This document shows positions 14,452 through 23,137 of a DNA stretch of 35,272 nucleotides, in pieces (position 1 is the stretch's first letter; each line of letters begins with the position of its first letter). The DNA lies in the NCBI GenBank assembly GCA_002350855.1, contig DEFM01000031.1, positions 26,615 through 61,886 on the forward strand. Reading direction: 5' to 3'. The notes below the pieces were generated by a model that had not been told where the DNA came from, did no database searches, and worked only from the letters and a program-made list of their open reading frames with translations. The position numbers and the translations under genes were made by a program. The stretch comes from Prevotellaceae bacterium UBA2852 (lineage in GTDB: Bacteria > Bacteroidota > Bacteroidia > Bacteroidales > Bacteroidaceae).

Positions 14452-16860
14452 TTAGAAATCGAGGCGGTAGTAGAGGTTTGGAAGTGAGATTCCGCTCTTG
14501 TCGTAACGCAGTTTGCCTTTGTTGAAGTCATATCGCTCTGCGTATGGGGTTTCGTTCTGAAGGACGTTGATGCCCTCGAATGCGATGGTGTGACTAACTT
14601 TCTTCTTGTTGATTTTGTAGCTGATGGTGAGGTCAAGCAGGTTGGTTGGGTCGAACTGCAGGCTCATAGCCTCGTCTTCCTTGTAGATTGGCTGGTCGAC
14701 GATGACTCCTGCTTCAACGCTTGCCTTGGTAGCTTCTAAGTCAACTGGTGTGTGGCGCAAACCGCCCTGAAGTGTATATTTGGCACTGATGTTGAATACG
14801 TTTTGCTTTTGTTTGCCAAGCATCCATTCCTTACCGACAAGCAGCTTAACCATGTACCCGCGGTCGAACATCTGATGGCGCCATTTCTTGTCAAGTCCAC
14901 GGTATTCCGACTTGAAGAGGGAACCGTTGATTTGTCCGTAGAAGCCGTGGTTCATGTACTGCTCCAGAGTAATGTCACCGCCGTAGTTGCGTGTGTTGCC
15001 TTTGTTGACAAGTGGCTCGTCAACAAAGTTGAACAGTCGGTTCACGGTGCAGTAGGTGCTGCCGTTTATTCCTACAGGTGTGTCAAATCCGTATTGGTAG
15101 TATGCGTTTAACCTCAATACCAGGTTCTCGTTGAACTTGTGAATGTAGGTTGCAAGGAGGTGGTGTGCCTTGGAGAGCCCGAGGTCTTTGTTGGCGAGGT
15201 TGCCTTGTTCGTCGCGCAGGAAATAGGCGTCGAGCTTCTCAACCATAGAGTGGAGTCCATAGCCCAATGAGAATGAATTGCGGGTGTTTGGCTCCCACTT
15301 CACGCTGACACGCGGCTCTATGCTTAAGTCTTCCGACAGGAGGAAGTAGCTGCCTGACAAACCGATGTTGAAGCTCCATCCTTCTGCCGGTTTCCAGAGA
15401 TTTGACCAGAAGATGCTTGCCAGACCCGTGTCGTCCTTGGTGGCGTAGTAGGGTGTGGCTGGCACTGGCTCATAGACATTCTCCGCTGTGCGATAGCTCA
15501 GGTTGAAGAAACGGTGTGAGTATTCACCGCCCACTTGTGTGAGCCAGCGGGGGTTGATTTGTTTCGACAGCTCTGTGTTGAAGACTATGCGGTCTTCGTT
15601 CTGCTTGAGGTAGTAGAAGGGATAGTCCTTGCCCTCAAATCCAGTTACTTTATGGTCTTCGTCGAATGTGAGTCCCCAGTATTCCATGTCAACTTTGTTG
15701 TGTTGCAAGTTGTATGCGAGGGTACTGCGCCACGTCCAGTCGTTTTTGAAGTGGATCTTGTGGGATGCTCCGACAACGGCATTATATAGTTTGCCTTCTT
15801 GCTCGCTTGCGTCGTATATTGAATGGATGTCTTTAATCTCCAGTTCCTCGTCCCATGACTTGTCGTAGAATCCAAGGGCGAACAGTGAGAATACGCCGGC
15901 ACGTTCAGTCGGGAAGTTCAGTTTGAGGGATAAGTCCTGGAAGTCGTACTGGGAGCCTCTGGTATCAAGTAATTCTAATTCGCGCGCCAAGGTTGTGAAG
16001 CCAAAACGGTAGTTGAGGATGTAACTGGAGTTGTGTTTCTTGGAAATCGGACCTTCGCTCGTCCATTCGATTCCCACGGAACCAACCTGGATGGCGTTCT
16101 CATATTTCTCATTGTTTCCTGAACGCATCTTTACATCGAAGACTCCGCTAAGTGCGTTGTTGTAGCTGGAGTTGAACGTGGAAACGAAGAAGTCGGAGTT
16201 GGTGATGATGTTTGAGTTGAGTGCGCTCACCATTCCGAATCCTGCGCTGTAGAGGTCTGCGAAGTGGTTTGGTGTGAAAATCTCAACGCCTTCAAGTCTG
16301 TACTGCATGAACTGGGGTGCGTTGCCGTGTACGGATATTCCGTTACCGTCTCCTGCTCCTGCTACTCCGGCGAATGCTGTAACCAGACGTGCGGGGTCGT
16401 TGTAGCCTCCGGCGTAACGACTTGCCTCTTCCATCGATAGCATCATACCTCCGATGAGTGCTGTTGGGTTGACTGTGGATGCCTTGTTGATACGGGGACG
16501 TACAATGATTTCACCCAGTTGCTGGCTGTTCTCGCGAAGCTCAATGTTGATCACAACCTCCTTGGAACCGGAAACAAGTACTTCCTTCGTGATGTTCGGC
16601 TCGTAGCCGAGATAGGAGGTTTCAAGTGTGTAACGACCTGCCTGACCTACTTCTATTCGGTAATTACCTTCAAGGTCAACCACTGCTCCTTTGTCTGTAC
16701 CAGCAATTTTGACCGTGGCTCCAATGAGTTCCTCACCAGTGATAGCGTTAGTAACAGTACCGCGGATTACCTGCGCCTCAGCTTCAGTTGAGACTAAAGC
16801 GGAGAATAGAGTCACGATGGTAACGACCAGTCCGTGACTGAATAAAGATTTGATCTTCAT
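14452..16860 (-). CDS. TonB-dependent receptor with CarboxypepD_reg-like domain
   Basis: From ATG 16860 the protein has 802 residues: a signal peptide (KIKSLFSHGLVVTIVTLFSALVSTEAEA), a carboxypeptidase-regulatory-like beta-sandwich (VIRGTVTNAITGEELIGATVKI ... GNYRIEV ... YLGYEPN), a plug region (ALIGGMMLSMEEASRYAGGYNDPARLVTAFAGVA, YRLEGVEIFTPNHF) and a barrel ending in aromatic-rich strands and a terminal F. It should sit in the outer membrane and import a ligand using TonB energy. No SusD-like lipoprotein or transporter partner is adjacent, so the substrate cannot be read from context. The frame is open further upstream, but the ATG at 16860 begins the signal peptide. It is transcribed alone, with its own promoter and terminator, and the unit is flanked by the 105-bp direct repeats. 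Confidence 0.93.
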   Translation of the reverse strand: MKIKSLFSHGLVVTIVTLFSALVSTEAEAQVIRGTVTNAITGEELIGATVKIAGTDKGAVVDLEGNYRIEVGQAGRYTLETSYLGYEPNITKEVLVSGSKEVVINIELRENSQQLGEIIVRPRINKASTVNPTALIGGMMLSMEEASRYAGGYNDPARLVTAFAGVAGAGDGNGISVHGNAPQFMQYRLEGVEIFTPNHFADLYSAGFGMVSALNSNIITNSDFFVSTFNSSYNNALSGVFDVKMRSGNNEKYENAIQVGSVGIEWTSEGPISKKHNSSYILNYRFGFTTLARELELLDTRGSQYDFQDLSLKLNFPTERAGVFSLFALGFYDKSWDEELEIKDIHSIYDASEQEGKLYNAVVGASHKIHFKNDWTWRSTLAYNLQHNKVDMEYWGLTFDEDHKVTGFEGKDYPFYYLKQNEDRIVFNTELSKQINPRWLTQVGGEYSHRFFNLSYRTAENVYEPVPATPYYATKDDTGLASIFWSNLWKPAEGWSFNIGLSGSYFLLSEDLSIEPRVSVKWEPNTRNSFSLGYGLHSMVEKLDAYFLRDEQGNLANKDLGLSKAHHLLATYIHKFNENLVLRLNAYYQYGFDTPVGINGSTYCTVNRLFNFVDEPLVNKGNTRNYGGDITLEQYMNHGFYGQINGSLFKSEYRGLDKKWRHQMFDRGYMVKLLVGKEWMLGKQKQNVFNISAKYTLQGGLRHTPVDLEATKASVEAGVIVDQPIYKEDEAMSLQFDPTNLLDLTISYKINKKKVSHTIAFEGINVLQNETPYAERYDFNKGKLRYDKSGISLPNLYYRLDF

Positions 16861-16908
16861 GGTGCTTGGTTTCAGAGTGAAAAAGTTAATATTTGTATAA
16901 TTTGCAGA

Positions 16909-16937
16909 CAAAGATACAAAATAAATTTAAAAAGCAA
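16909..16937 (-). promoter_or_regulatory. Promoter of the TonB receptor gene
   Basis: On the minus strand TATCTTTG (16916-16909) matches TAnnTTTG, with TTG at 16937-16935, 18 nt upstream. Start is expected near 16902, giving a leader of about 40 nt before the ATG at 16860. Confidence 0.65.
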
Positions 16938-17005
16938 GCATATCACTTATGTTATTTTAGTGTGCAAGGTTAAACATATTGATAATTAGTGTGTTATAAT
17001 AATTT

Positions 17006-17022
17006 TTGCAAATAGAGTGCAA
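17006..17022. promoter_or_regulatory. Inverted repeat TTGCA-N7-TGCAA, possible operator
   Basis: TTGCA (17006-17010) and TGCAA (17018-17022) lie just upstream of the tetR -33 element. The same site occurs in repeat copy 1 at 14268-14284. Size and position would suit a TetR-family dimer, but no binding evidence exists in the sequence itself. Confidence 0.35.
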
Positions 17023-17026
17023 TTTT

Positions 17027-17058
17027 CTTGCAGCATTCGGAAAAAACTGCTAACTTTG
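17027..17058 (+). promoter_or_regulatory. Promoter of tetR
   Basis: TAACTTTG (17051-17058), followed by C, matches the -7 consensus. CTTG (17027-17030) lies 20 nt upstream. Start is expected near 17065, giving a leader of about 70 nt to the ATG at 17136. Confidence 0.65.
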
Positions 17059-17135
17059 CCGACAGATTTAGCGACAAACAACCGCAAAACAGAGATAGTT
17101 TTCTATTATTTGTAATTATTCGTTACTTACACACT

Positions 17136-17711
17136 ATGGCTGCATCAAGAACTCGTAGTATGCTGGTTGACGTAGCACGTCAGTTGTTTGCAAAGAATGG
17201 TTTTGAAACCACTACAATGAACGATATTGCTACGGCTTCAAATCGTGGGCGTCGTACATTGTACACATATTTTAAAAGTAAAGAGGAAATCTATTACGCT
17301 GTCATCCAGACAGAACTGGAACGCCTTTTTGCGCGGCTTGAGGAAGTGGCGCATCGAAGCATTCCGCCAGAGGAAAAACTGGTTCAACTCATTTTTGCTC
17401 ACCTTGAGGTGGTTAAGGAGGCTGTGTACCGCAACGGAAACTTGCGTGCAGAGTTTTTCCGTGAGATTTGGAAAGTGGAAGGTGTTCGCAAGGACTTCGA
17501 CCGCACAGAGATCTCACTTATCCGTCGTGTGATAAACGAGGGAGTGGACATGGGTGTGTTCGGTGTTAAGAACCCCCGACTGACAGCTGAGATTTTCCAC
17601 TATTGCCTTAAAGGTTGTGAGGTGCCTTATATCTTCGGACGCTACGCAGCCCACGGACCTGAGGAACTCTATCTTTATGTCAAGGAAATGGTTTACAAGC
17701 ATTTCCATTAA
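17136..17711 (+). CDS. TetR/AcrR family transcriptional regulator
   Basis: From ATG 17136, 191 residues. The N-terminal TetR helix-turn-helix is clear: RSMLVDVARQLFAKNGFETTTMNDIATASNRGRRTLYTYFKSKEEIYYAVI (about 6-56). The C-terminal ligand/dimer domain is helical. The frame is open upstream to 17028, but that extension would run through the promoter. It lies 103 nt ahead of fabG on the same strand, so it may regulate fatty-acid or lipid genes as many TetR proteins next to fabG do; the ligand is unknown. The protein could also control the TonB receptor region, because a copy of its promoter sequence lies at the far end of that unit. Confidence 0.92.
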   Translation: MAASRTRSMLVDVARQLFAKNGFETTTMNDIATASNRGRRTLYTYFKSKEEIYYAVIQTELERLFARLEEVAHRSIPPEEKLVQLIFAHLEVVKEAVYRNGNLRAEFFREIWKVEGVRKDFDRTEISLIRRVINEGVDMGVFGVKNPRLTAEIFHYCLKGCEVPYIFGRYAAHGPEELYLYVKEMVYKHFH

Positions 17712-17810
17712 ACATAAAACTCAAGAATATGTTTAATGTTTAACGTTTAACGAAGTTGCTAAACTCGATAGAACTCAAAAACTTAAAATCTTAAATACTC
17801 AAAAACTTAT
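17708..17810 (+). repeat. tetR-fabG spacer made of short repeats
   Basis: The spacer holds an inverted repeat TTAAACAT/ATGTTTAA (17708-17715, 17729-17736), three 7-bp GTTTAAY units (17731-17751), and an A-rich string of ACTCAAAAACTTAAAATCTTAAATACTCAAAAACTT type (17772-17810). No consensus -7 box is visible, so fabG is probably read from the tetR promoter or from a weak A-rich promoter. Confidence 0.7.
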
Positions 17811-17814
17811 AATT

Positions 17815-18561
17815 ATGGGATTATTGGAAGGAAAGACAGCCCTTATCACAGGAGCTGCACGCGGTATCGGTAAAGCTATCGCGCTGAAATTTGCCGCTGA
17901 AGGCGCTAACATCGCATTCACAGACCTTGTTATCGACGAAAACGGTCAGGCTACAGAAAATGAAATCGCTGCACTTGGAGTGAAGGCAAAGGGTTATGCA
18001 TCCAACGCTGCTGACTTTGCTCAGACTGAACAGGTTGTAGCTCAGGTTAAGGAAGACTTCGGCTCAATTGATATTCTTGTTAACAATGCCGGAATCACTA
18101 AGGACGGACTTATGCTTCGTATGACTGAAGCTCAGTGGGATGCAGTTATCGCTGTTAACCTCAAGTCTGCATTCAACTTCATCCACGCTTGCACACCAAT
18201 CATGATGCGTCAGCGTGGTGGTAGCATCATCAATATGTCTTCTGTTGTTGGTGTTCACGGAAATGCTGGTCAGTGCAACTACTCTGCATCTAAGGCTGGT
18301 CTTATCGCTCTTGCAAAGAGTATCGCTCAGGAAATGGGTGCAAAGGGCATTCGTGCAAACGCCATCGCTCCTGGATTCATCGAGACAGCTATGACTGCTG
18401 CTCTTCCTGAAGACGTACGTAAGGAGTGGGTTCAGAAGATTCCACTTCGTCGTGGTGGTACAGTTGACGATATCGCCAATACTGCAGTTTACCTCGCAAG
18501 CGACCTGTCAAGCTATGTTTCTGGTCAGGTTATCCAGGTAGACGGTGGTATGAATATGTAA
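17815..18561 (+). CDS. fabG: 3-oxoacyl-ACP reductase (SDR family)
   Basis: 248 residues, standard for FabG. It reduces 3-oxoacyl-ACP to 3-hydroxyacyl-ACP with NADPH in type II fatty-acid synthesis. Seen motifs are the cofactor glycine motif TGAARGIG (12-19), NNAG (90-93), catalytic N115, S142/S143, and Y156-x3-K160 (YSASK). GFIETAM and the terminal VDGGMNM are typical of FabG. It is 103 nt after tetR and 6 nt before the pseudouridine synthase gene. Other short-chain dehydrogenases share these motifs, but the overall sequence fits FabG closely. Confidence 0.93.
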   Translation: MGLLEGKTALITGAARGIGKAIALKFAAEGANIAFTDLVIDENGQATENEIAALGVKAKGYASNAADFAQTEQVVAQVKEDFGSIDILVNNAGITKDGLMLRMTEAQWDAVIAVNLKSAFNFIHACTPIMMRQRGGSIINMSSVVGVHGNAGQCNYSASKAGLIALAKSIAQEMGAKGIRANAIAPGFIETAMTAALPEDVRKEWVQKIPLRRGGTVDDIANTAVYLASDLSSYVSGQVIQVDGGMNM

Positions 18562-18567
18562 TAAAGT

Positions 18568-19290
18568 ATGACTGTCCTCTACGAAGACAATCATATTATC
18601 ATAGTCAACAAGCAGGCGGGTGAAATCGTGCAGGGCGACAAGACCGGCGACACTCCGCTTGTGGAAACTGTGAAACAATATATCAAGGAAGCGTATGCCA
18701 AGCCCGGCAACGTCTTCCTTGGTGTTGTTCATAGGCTAGACCGTCCCGTCAGTGGTGCGGTCATTTACGCCCGTACCAGTAAGGCTCTTGCACGTCTAAA
18801 TGAGATGTTCCGCAAGAACGAGGTTCACAAAACATATTGGGCGATAGTAGAAAGAAATGAAAAAATAAGAATGAAGAATGAAGAATTCAATATAGATGAT
18901 TATAAGAGAAATCAGAATTCTTCAATTAGACTGGAGCATTGGCTTGTTCGCAATGAGAAGCAGAACAAGTCGTATGCGTATGACCATGAAGTGCCCAATT
19001 CCAAGAAGGCAATTCTTGAATACAGGGTGTTGGCAGAAGGCGAGCACTACAATCTGGTGGAAGTGGATTTGAAGACTGGACGTCACCACCAGATACGCTG
19101 TCAGTTGGCAGCCGTAGGAATGCCCATTCGTGGTGATTTGAAATATGGTGCACGGCGCAGCAATCCTGATGGCAGTATTTCACTTTGTGCGCATAGCATA
19201 GAGTTTGACCATCCTGTCAGTCATCAGCACGTCCGCGTCGAAGCTCCGTTGCCAGAAGATAAATTGTGGGCAAGTCTCCTACCCAAATAA
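18568..19290 (+). CDS. RluA-family RNA pseudouridine synthase
   Basis: 240 residues, without an N-terminal S4 domain. It converts uridine to pseudouridine in rRNA or tRNA; the exact site cannot be read from sequence. The catalytic motif is HRLDRPVSG (55-63) with D58. LEYRVLAEGEHYNLVEVDLKTGRHHQIRCQLA is the typical C-terminal active-site wall. Residues about 95-119 (NEKIRMKNEEFNID...) are a low-complexity insert encoded by an ATGAAGAATGAAGAATTC-type repeat, placed between the conserved KTYWAIV strand and LEHWLVRNEKQNKS. The gene follows fabG by 6 nt and its last 12 nt overlap the end of the convergent radA gene. Confidence 0.93.
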   Translation: MTVLYEDNHIIIVNKQAGEIVQGDKTGDTPLVETVKQYIKEAYAKPGNVFLGVVHRLDRPVSGAVIYARTSKALARLNEMFRKNEVHKTYWAIVERNEKIRMKNEEFNIDDYKRNQNSSIRLEHWLVRNEKQNKSYAYDHEVPNSKKAILEYRVLAEGEHYNLVEVDLKTGRHHQIRCQLAAVGMPIRGDLKYGARRSNPDGSISLCAHSIEFDHPVSHQHVRVEAPLPEDKLWASLLPK

Positions 19291-20664
19291 TTGGCGGAAA
19301 GCTTCTTCTACTTTTGAAGCAGAAACAATTTTAATTTTATAGTCTGAAGGATTAATGCCGTTCATGTTGGCGGCAGGAATGATGATGCGCTCGAATCCCA
19401 GTCGGGCAGCTTCGCTTATGCGCTGAACTATGCGTGAAACAGGACGTATCTCTCCGCTAAGTCCTACTTCTCCGCACAAGCAGGTGGTGCGGTCTATGGC
19501 TGAATCTACGTTGCTCGATAGAACAGAGGCTATCACGGCGAGGTCGGTGGCGGGATCGCTCACTCGCAGACCTCCGGCTATGTTCAGATACACGTCTTTC
19601 TGTGCAAGTTTGAATCCGATGCGTTTCTCAAGCACTGCCAGCAGCATGCCCAGACGACGCATGTCGAAGCCTGTGGCTGAACGTTGTGGTGTGCCGTAGG
19701 CTGCGGTTGCAACAAGTGCCTGGGTTTCGATGAGCAGCGGACGTACTCCTTCTATGGCGCAGGCGATGGCTACTCCGCTCAGGTCTTCGTTCTGGTGGAT
19801 GTCCGACAGTAGCAGCTCCGAAGGATTGCTTACAGGGCGAAGTCCGGTGGATTGCATCTCATAGATGCCTAGTTCAGCAGTAGAGCCGAAGCGGTTCTTG
19901 ATGGCTCGGACAATGCGGTACATATAGTGCTGGTCGCCTTCGAACTGGAGGACGGTATCGACCATGTGTTCCAGAATCTTCGGACCGGCAATAGTGCCGT
20001 CCTTGGTAATATGTCCGATGATGATGATAGGAGTGTTGGACTCTTTGGCAAACTTCAGCAGCATGGCTGCGCACTCGCGGATCTGGCTCACACTACCTGG
20101 CGATGACTCCACATTTTCTGTGGCAATGGTTTGTATGGAGTCGATTACGACTATGTCGGGATTGGAAGTCTCGATATGCTTGAAGATATTCTCAATCATG
20201 GACTCGCAAGCTACCAGCACACCGCTGCCAGTGTTGCTGCTGTCGAGTCGTTCAGCACGCAGTTTCAGCTGGTGTGCACTTTCCTCTCCGCTCACGTAGA
20301 GCACCTTCAGATTGCTCAGCCTTAGAACGGTCTGCAGGATGAGGGTGGACTTTCCGATGCCTGGTTCTCCGCCAAGCAGGGTCAGTGAACCGAGTACCAG
20401 TCCTCCGCCCAGCACTCGGTTGAGTTCGTCGTCGAGCAGATTGATGCGTGGATCGTCTGCGGTGGGAATCTGGCTCATGGTGAGGAGTTCAGACCCTTCG
20501 CTATCCCTTGCCATTGTTGTGGTACTATTGGAGTAACTGGAGGGATTTCCCAGTTTCAGTTCCTTGAATGTGTTCCATTCACCACAGGAAGGGCATCGTC
20601 CAATCCATTTGGGCGAATCATATCCGCATGCACTGCAGACGTATGCTGTCTTTTGCTTAGCCAT
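19279..20664 (-). CDS. radA: DNA repair protein RadA
   Basis: 461 residues with the full RadA plan: a zinc finger (C10-x2-C13 ... C24-x2-C27), a RecA-like ATPase with Walker A GGEPGIGKST (98-107), Walker B IVVIDSIQT (171-179), the RadA signature KNRFG (256-260), and a C-terminal Lon-like domain (about 290-461). RadA drives branch migration in homologous recombination. It is the last gene on the tamB-tamL-radA strand, 55 nt after tamL, with a C/G-rich hairpin element in the gap. Its 3' end overlaps the convergent pseudouridine synthase gene by 12 nt. Confidence 0.96.
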   Translation of the reverse strand: MAKQKTAYVCSACGYDSPKWIGRCPSCGEWNTFKELKLGNPSSYSNSTTTMARDSEGSELLTMSQIPTADDPRINLLDDELNRVLGGGLVLGSLTLLGGEPGIGKSTLILQTVLRLSNLKVLYVSGEESAHQLKLRAERLDSSNTGSGVLVACESMIENIFKHIETSNPDIVVIDSIQTIATENVESSPGSVSQIRECAAMLLKFAKESNTPIIIIGHITKDGTIAGPKILEHMVDTVLQFEGDQHYMYRIVRAIKNRFGSTAELGIYEMQSTGLRPVSNPSELLLSDIHQNEDLSGVAIACAIEGVRPLLIETQALVATAAYGTPQRSATGFDMRRLGMLLAVLEKRIGFKLAQKDVYLNIAGGLRVSDPATDLAVIASVLSSNVDSAIDRTTCLCGEVGLSGEIRPVSRIVQRISEAARLGFERIIIPAANMNGINPSDYKIKIVSASKVEEAFRQLFG

Positions 20665-20682
20665 TTATCTCGCTTTGTTTAT

Positions 20683-20721
20683 ACTCCCCTCCATTCACGG
20701 GAGGGGCTGGGGGGGTCTTTT
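20683..20721. repeat. C/G-rich interspersed hairpin element, copy 2
   Basis: TACTCCCCTCC-ATTCAC-GGGAGGGG followed by CTGGGGGGGTCTTTT, matching copy 1 at 12911 over nearly its full length. It fills the space between the tamL stop and the radA start and may attenuate read-through into radA. Confidence 0.8.
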
Positions 20722-23137
20722 AGAACGGATATCCAACTGCGAAGTGCAGTCCCAGTCCGTCCTTGAATTTTGGAATGTTGTAATAGCCGCTTTTGCCGGT
20801 GTCGTAAGGTGCGTGGATGCCGATTCCCAGGTCGAGGCGAAGGACGAGGAATTCGAGGTCGTAGCGTAGTCCGAATCCCGTGCCCACGGCGATGGAGTTG
20901 AAGAAACCACCGTCGCCGAGTTTGCCTTGCGGGTGAGAGTCGTCGCTGCGCAGGTTCCACACATTACCTGCATCAAGGAAGAGTGCTCCGTTGAGGTTGC
21001 TCACGATGTTGAAACGGTATTCCACATTAGCTTCTGCCTTGAAGTCGCCTGCCTGGTCAAGGTATGTGTTGCGTCCGGTGGAGTCGTAGTAGCGCCCTGG
21101 TCCTATGGTGTGGGTTCCGAAGGCACGTATGGAGTTGGCACCGCCGGCATAGAACAGTTCGCTGTAGGGGGCATAGCGTGAGTTTCCGTATGTGAAGATT
21201 GAGCCGAGTTGCACTCTTGTTGCCAGTTGCGTCTTGTCGGTCAACTTGAATTTGTTGGCGAGTTCAAATTGCAGTTTCAGGAACTGTGAGTATGGATTGC
21301 CCAGCAATTGCTTGTCTTGTTGGCTCCATGGCTTTCCGCACAGGGCGTTGATGGAGTTGATGATGTTGGCAGATTCCTTCACGAGGAAAGTGAATCTGGT
21401 GGCAAACCGTGCACCTGGTTTCTGGGCGTTGTCGTAGGTGTAGATATACTGCATTGCCGGTATGAACTGGTCGCGCATAGAGGCATAGAGTGCGGTGTTT
21501 TGTGCGGTGATGGAGTCGAATCGCTCCGATGTCTTCATCAGTTGGTTGTAGGTGATGGATATCGGTGTGATCTGATGTGTGGCATAGTGAGCATCCTGAA
21601 TGGTGTAGGTGGCTTCGGCTCCGAACGATACCAATCGATAGTAGCCGGCACGTTTGAGGTTGTCGACACTGATCTTGAAGATGGTGCTGGAGGGGTAGAG
21701 GAAGAATTTGTTGCTGAGTTTTGGGAATGCCAGCCATGGGTAGGAGAGTGATGCGTCGAGTCCTGCCTCCCATGAGTCAAGTCGCTCGCCGTCCACTTTC
21801 CTCTTGCTGCCGGTCTGCCATTCGTATGAGCCTTTCATTCCTACCGAGAATGTCTCTCCGTGACCGAAGGCATTGCGCTTTGAAAGTCTCAGCGATGCGT
21901 TAGGACCTACTTGTGCATTGCTCTTCTGCGTGAAGGCGAAGTCGAGTTCGGCATCGATGAGTTTGTCCATCATGGCATTGACACGTACATCGAGAGTGTC
22001 GCAATAGATGGTGGAGTCGCGGGGAATGAACTGGAACTGCACCTGCTGGAATACTTTCATGTTGGACAGCGAGGTTATAGTGTTGTCTATGTCGCGCTGC
22101 CGATAGAGGTCTTTCCGCTTGAAACGGTAGTTCTTGAAGAGCACCTGTGGTTTGATGGGCGGTGTCTTGCCTTGATACACATAGCGCAGTCCCGGACGGG
22201 TGATGCTGTCGTCATAGACCATAGTGCGCTGTCTCTCGGTTCGGATGCGGGCATTCACCAGACTGTCGTTGCCGTTGAAGGTGTTTCTGCGCTTCGCCGA
22301 CTGAGTGAGGTTCAGGTTTGAACTGCGTCGGATGTAGGTGTAGATATTTCCGATATAGAACTGACGACGTGCTCGGTCGGGCATGTCCATATTGGGTGAC
22401 ACACGCATTTTCACGCGGTTCTTCACTTGCATGGAGTCGGCAATGTACTTGACATAGTCGGTGCGGAAAAAGTAGTATCCGTTGTTGCGGAAGTCCGAGG
22501 TGATGCGTTCCTGCTCAAGTTGCAGCTCTGGCACATTGAACTGTCCCTTCGGTTTGAGGTATGAATCGTGTAGATTAGCCTTGACTATGCTGTCCTGTGT
22601 GCTTCGGAAGAGATACTGGATGGTGTCGTAGAGATAAGGTTCTCCGAGGTGGATGTCATAGTGGATTTTCTGCTTGCGTGGGTTGCGTTGCTTCACTATG
22701 TCGTAATCCACGTAGCCGTTGAAGTAGCCATAGTTCTGCAGGGTGTTGGTAGCAACCTTGGTGCGTGTGGCGGGATTGACGCTTGAGATGGTGATTGGAG
22801 TGCTGCCGAAGGTGTTCATCACCCATCGTCCGAAGGCGCTGTGCTCTTTGTTCACCATGCTGTTGTAGACCCACAGTCCGATGGGGAGAGGAGTTCGTAT
22901 GGAGTTGCTGCCCATGAAGGAGTTGTTTGGGGCGTAGGCGAGAGCTGCCTCTACTTCGGTCAGGGCCACGCTTTCCTCATAGGTGTTCTTCTTGTCGTGG
23001 ATGGTGGTTTTCTTCATTCCTGTGTATAGTACTTCGTCTTCCGGCAGGTTGGAAGTGGTGGAGCACGATGCCGCCATCACTACCGCAATCATTATCGGCA
23101 GTGCTATACGGATTATATGTTTGAATTCATTCTTCAT
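20720..23137 (-). CDS. tamL: TamL, lipoprotein TamA/BamA-family outer-membrane protein
   Basis: 805 residues. The N-terminus is a lipoprotein signal (IALPIMIAVVMAAS before C25), the mark of the Bacteroidetes TamL variety of TamA. POTRA-like segments follow (for example NTLQNYGYFNGYVDYDIV, ITSDFRNNGYYFFRTDYVKY), then a 16-strand Omp85-type barrel. The barrel region includes YAPYSELFYAGGANSIRAFGTHTIGPG, the conserved R-G/A-F loop region, and ends with GLHFAVGYPF. With TamB it forms the module that helps insert outer-membrane proteins or moves lipids between membranes. Its ATG lies inside the last codons of tamB (11-nt overlap), so the two are translationally coupled. Confidence 0.93.
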   Translation of the reverse strand: MKNEFKHIIRIALPIMIAVVMAASCSTTSNLPEDEVLYTGMKKTTIHDKKNTYEESVALTEVEAALAYAPNNSFMGSNSIRTPLPIGLWVYNSMVNKEHSAFGRWVMNTFGSTPITISSVNPATRTKVATNTLQNYGYFNGYVDYDIVKQRNPRKQKIHYDIHLGEPYLYDTIQYLFRSTQDSIVKANLHDSYLKPKGQFNVPELQLEQERITSDFRNNGYYFFRTDYVKYIADSMQVKNRVKMRVSPNMDMPDRARRQFYIGNIYTYIRRSSNLNLTQSAKRRNTFNGNDSLVNARIRTERQRTMVYDDSITRPGLRYVYQGKTPPIKPQVLFKNYRFKRKDLYRQRDIDNTITSLSNMKVFQQVQFQFIPRDSTIYCDTLDVRVNAMMDKLIDAELDFAFTQKSNAQVGPNASLRLSKRNAFGHGETFSVGMKGSYEWQTGSKRKVDGERLDSWEAGLDASLSYPWLAFPKLSNKFFLYPSSTIFKISVDNLKRAGYYRLVSFGAEATYTIQDAHYATHQITPISITYNQLMKTSERFDSITAQNTALYASMRDQFIPAMQYIYTYDNAQKPGARFATRFTFLVKESANIINSINALCGKPWSQQDKQLLGNPYSQFLKLQFELANKFKLTDKTQLATRVQLGSIFTYGNSRYAPYSELFYAGGANSIRAFGTHTIGPGRYYDSTGRNTYLDQAGDFKAEANVEYRFNIVSNLNGALFLDAGNVWNLRSDDSHPQGKLGDGGFFNSIAVGTGFGLRYDLEFLVLRLDLGIGIHAPYDTGKSGYYNIPKFKDGLGLHFAVGYPF

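Larger units (their letters stand above)
16960..17063 (+). repeat. ~105-bp direct repeat, copy 2 (tetR promoter region)
   Basis: Second copy of 14221-14326, same orientation. It starts at GTGTGCAAGG and ends at TTTGCCGAC. The two copies bracket a segment of about 2.7 kb holding only the TonB receptor unit and terminators. Here the -7 box leads into the tetR leader. Confidence 0.93.

Noticed and set aside
14452..16860. SusC of a polysaccharide utilisation locus
   Set aside because: No SusD-like gene, glycoside hydrolase or sensor is adjacent, and the protein is shorter than typical SusC (about 1000 residues).
17028..17135. Upstream start for the TetR regulator
   Set aside because: It would translate the -7 box and leader region and adds a non-conserved 36-residue tail; ATG 17136 starts the standard TetR domain.
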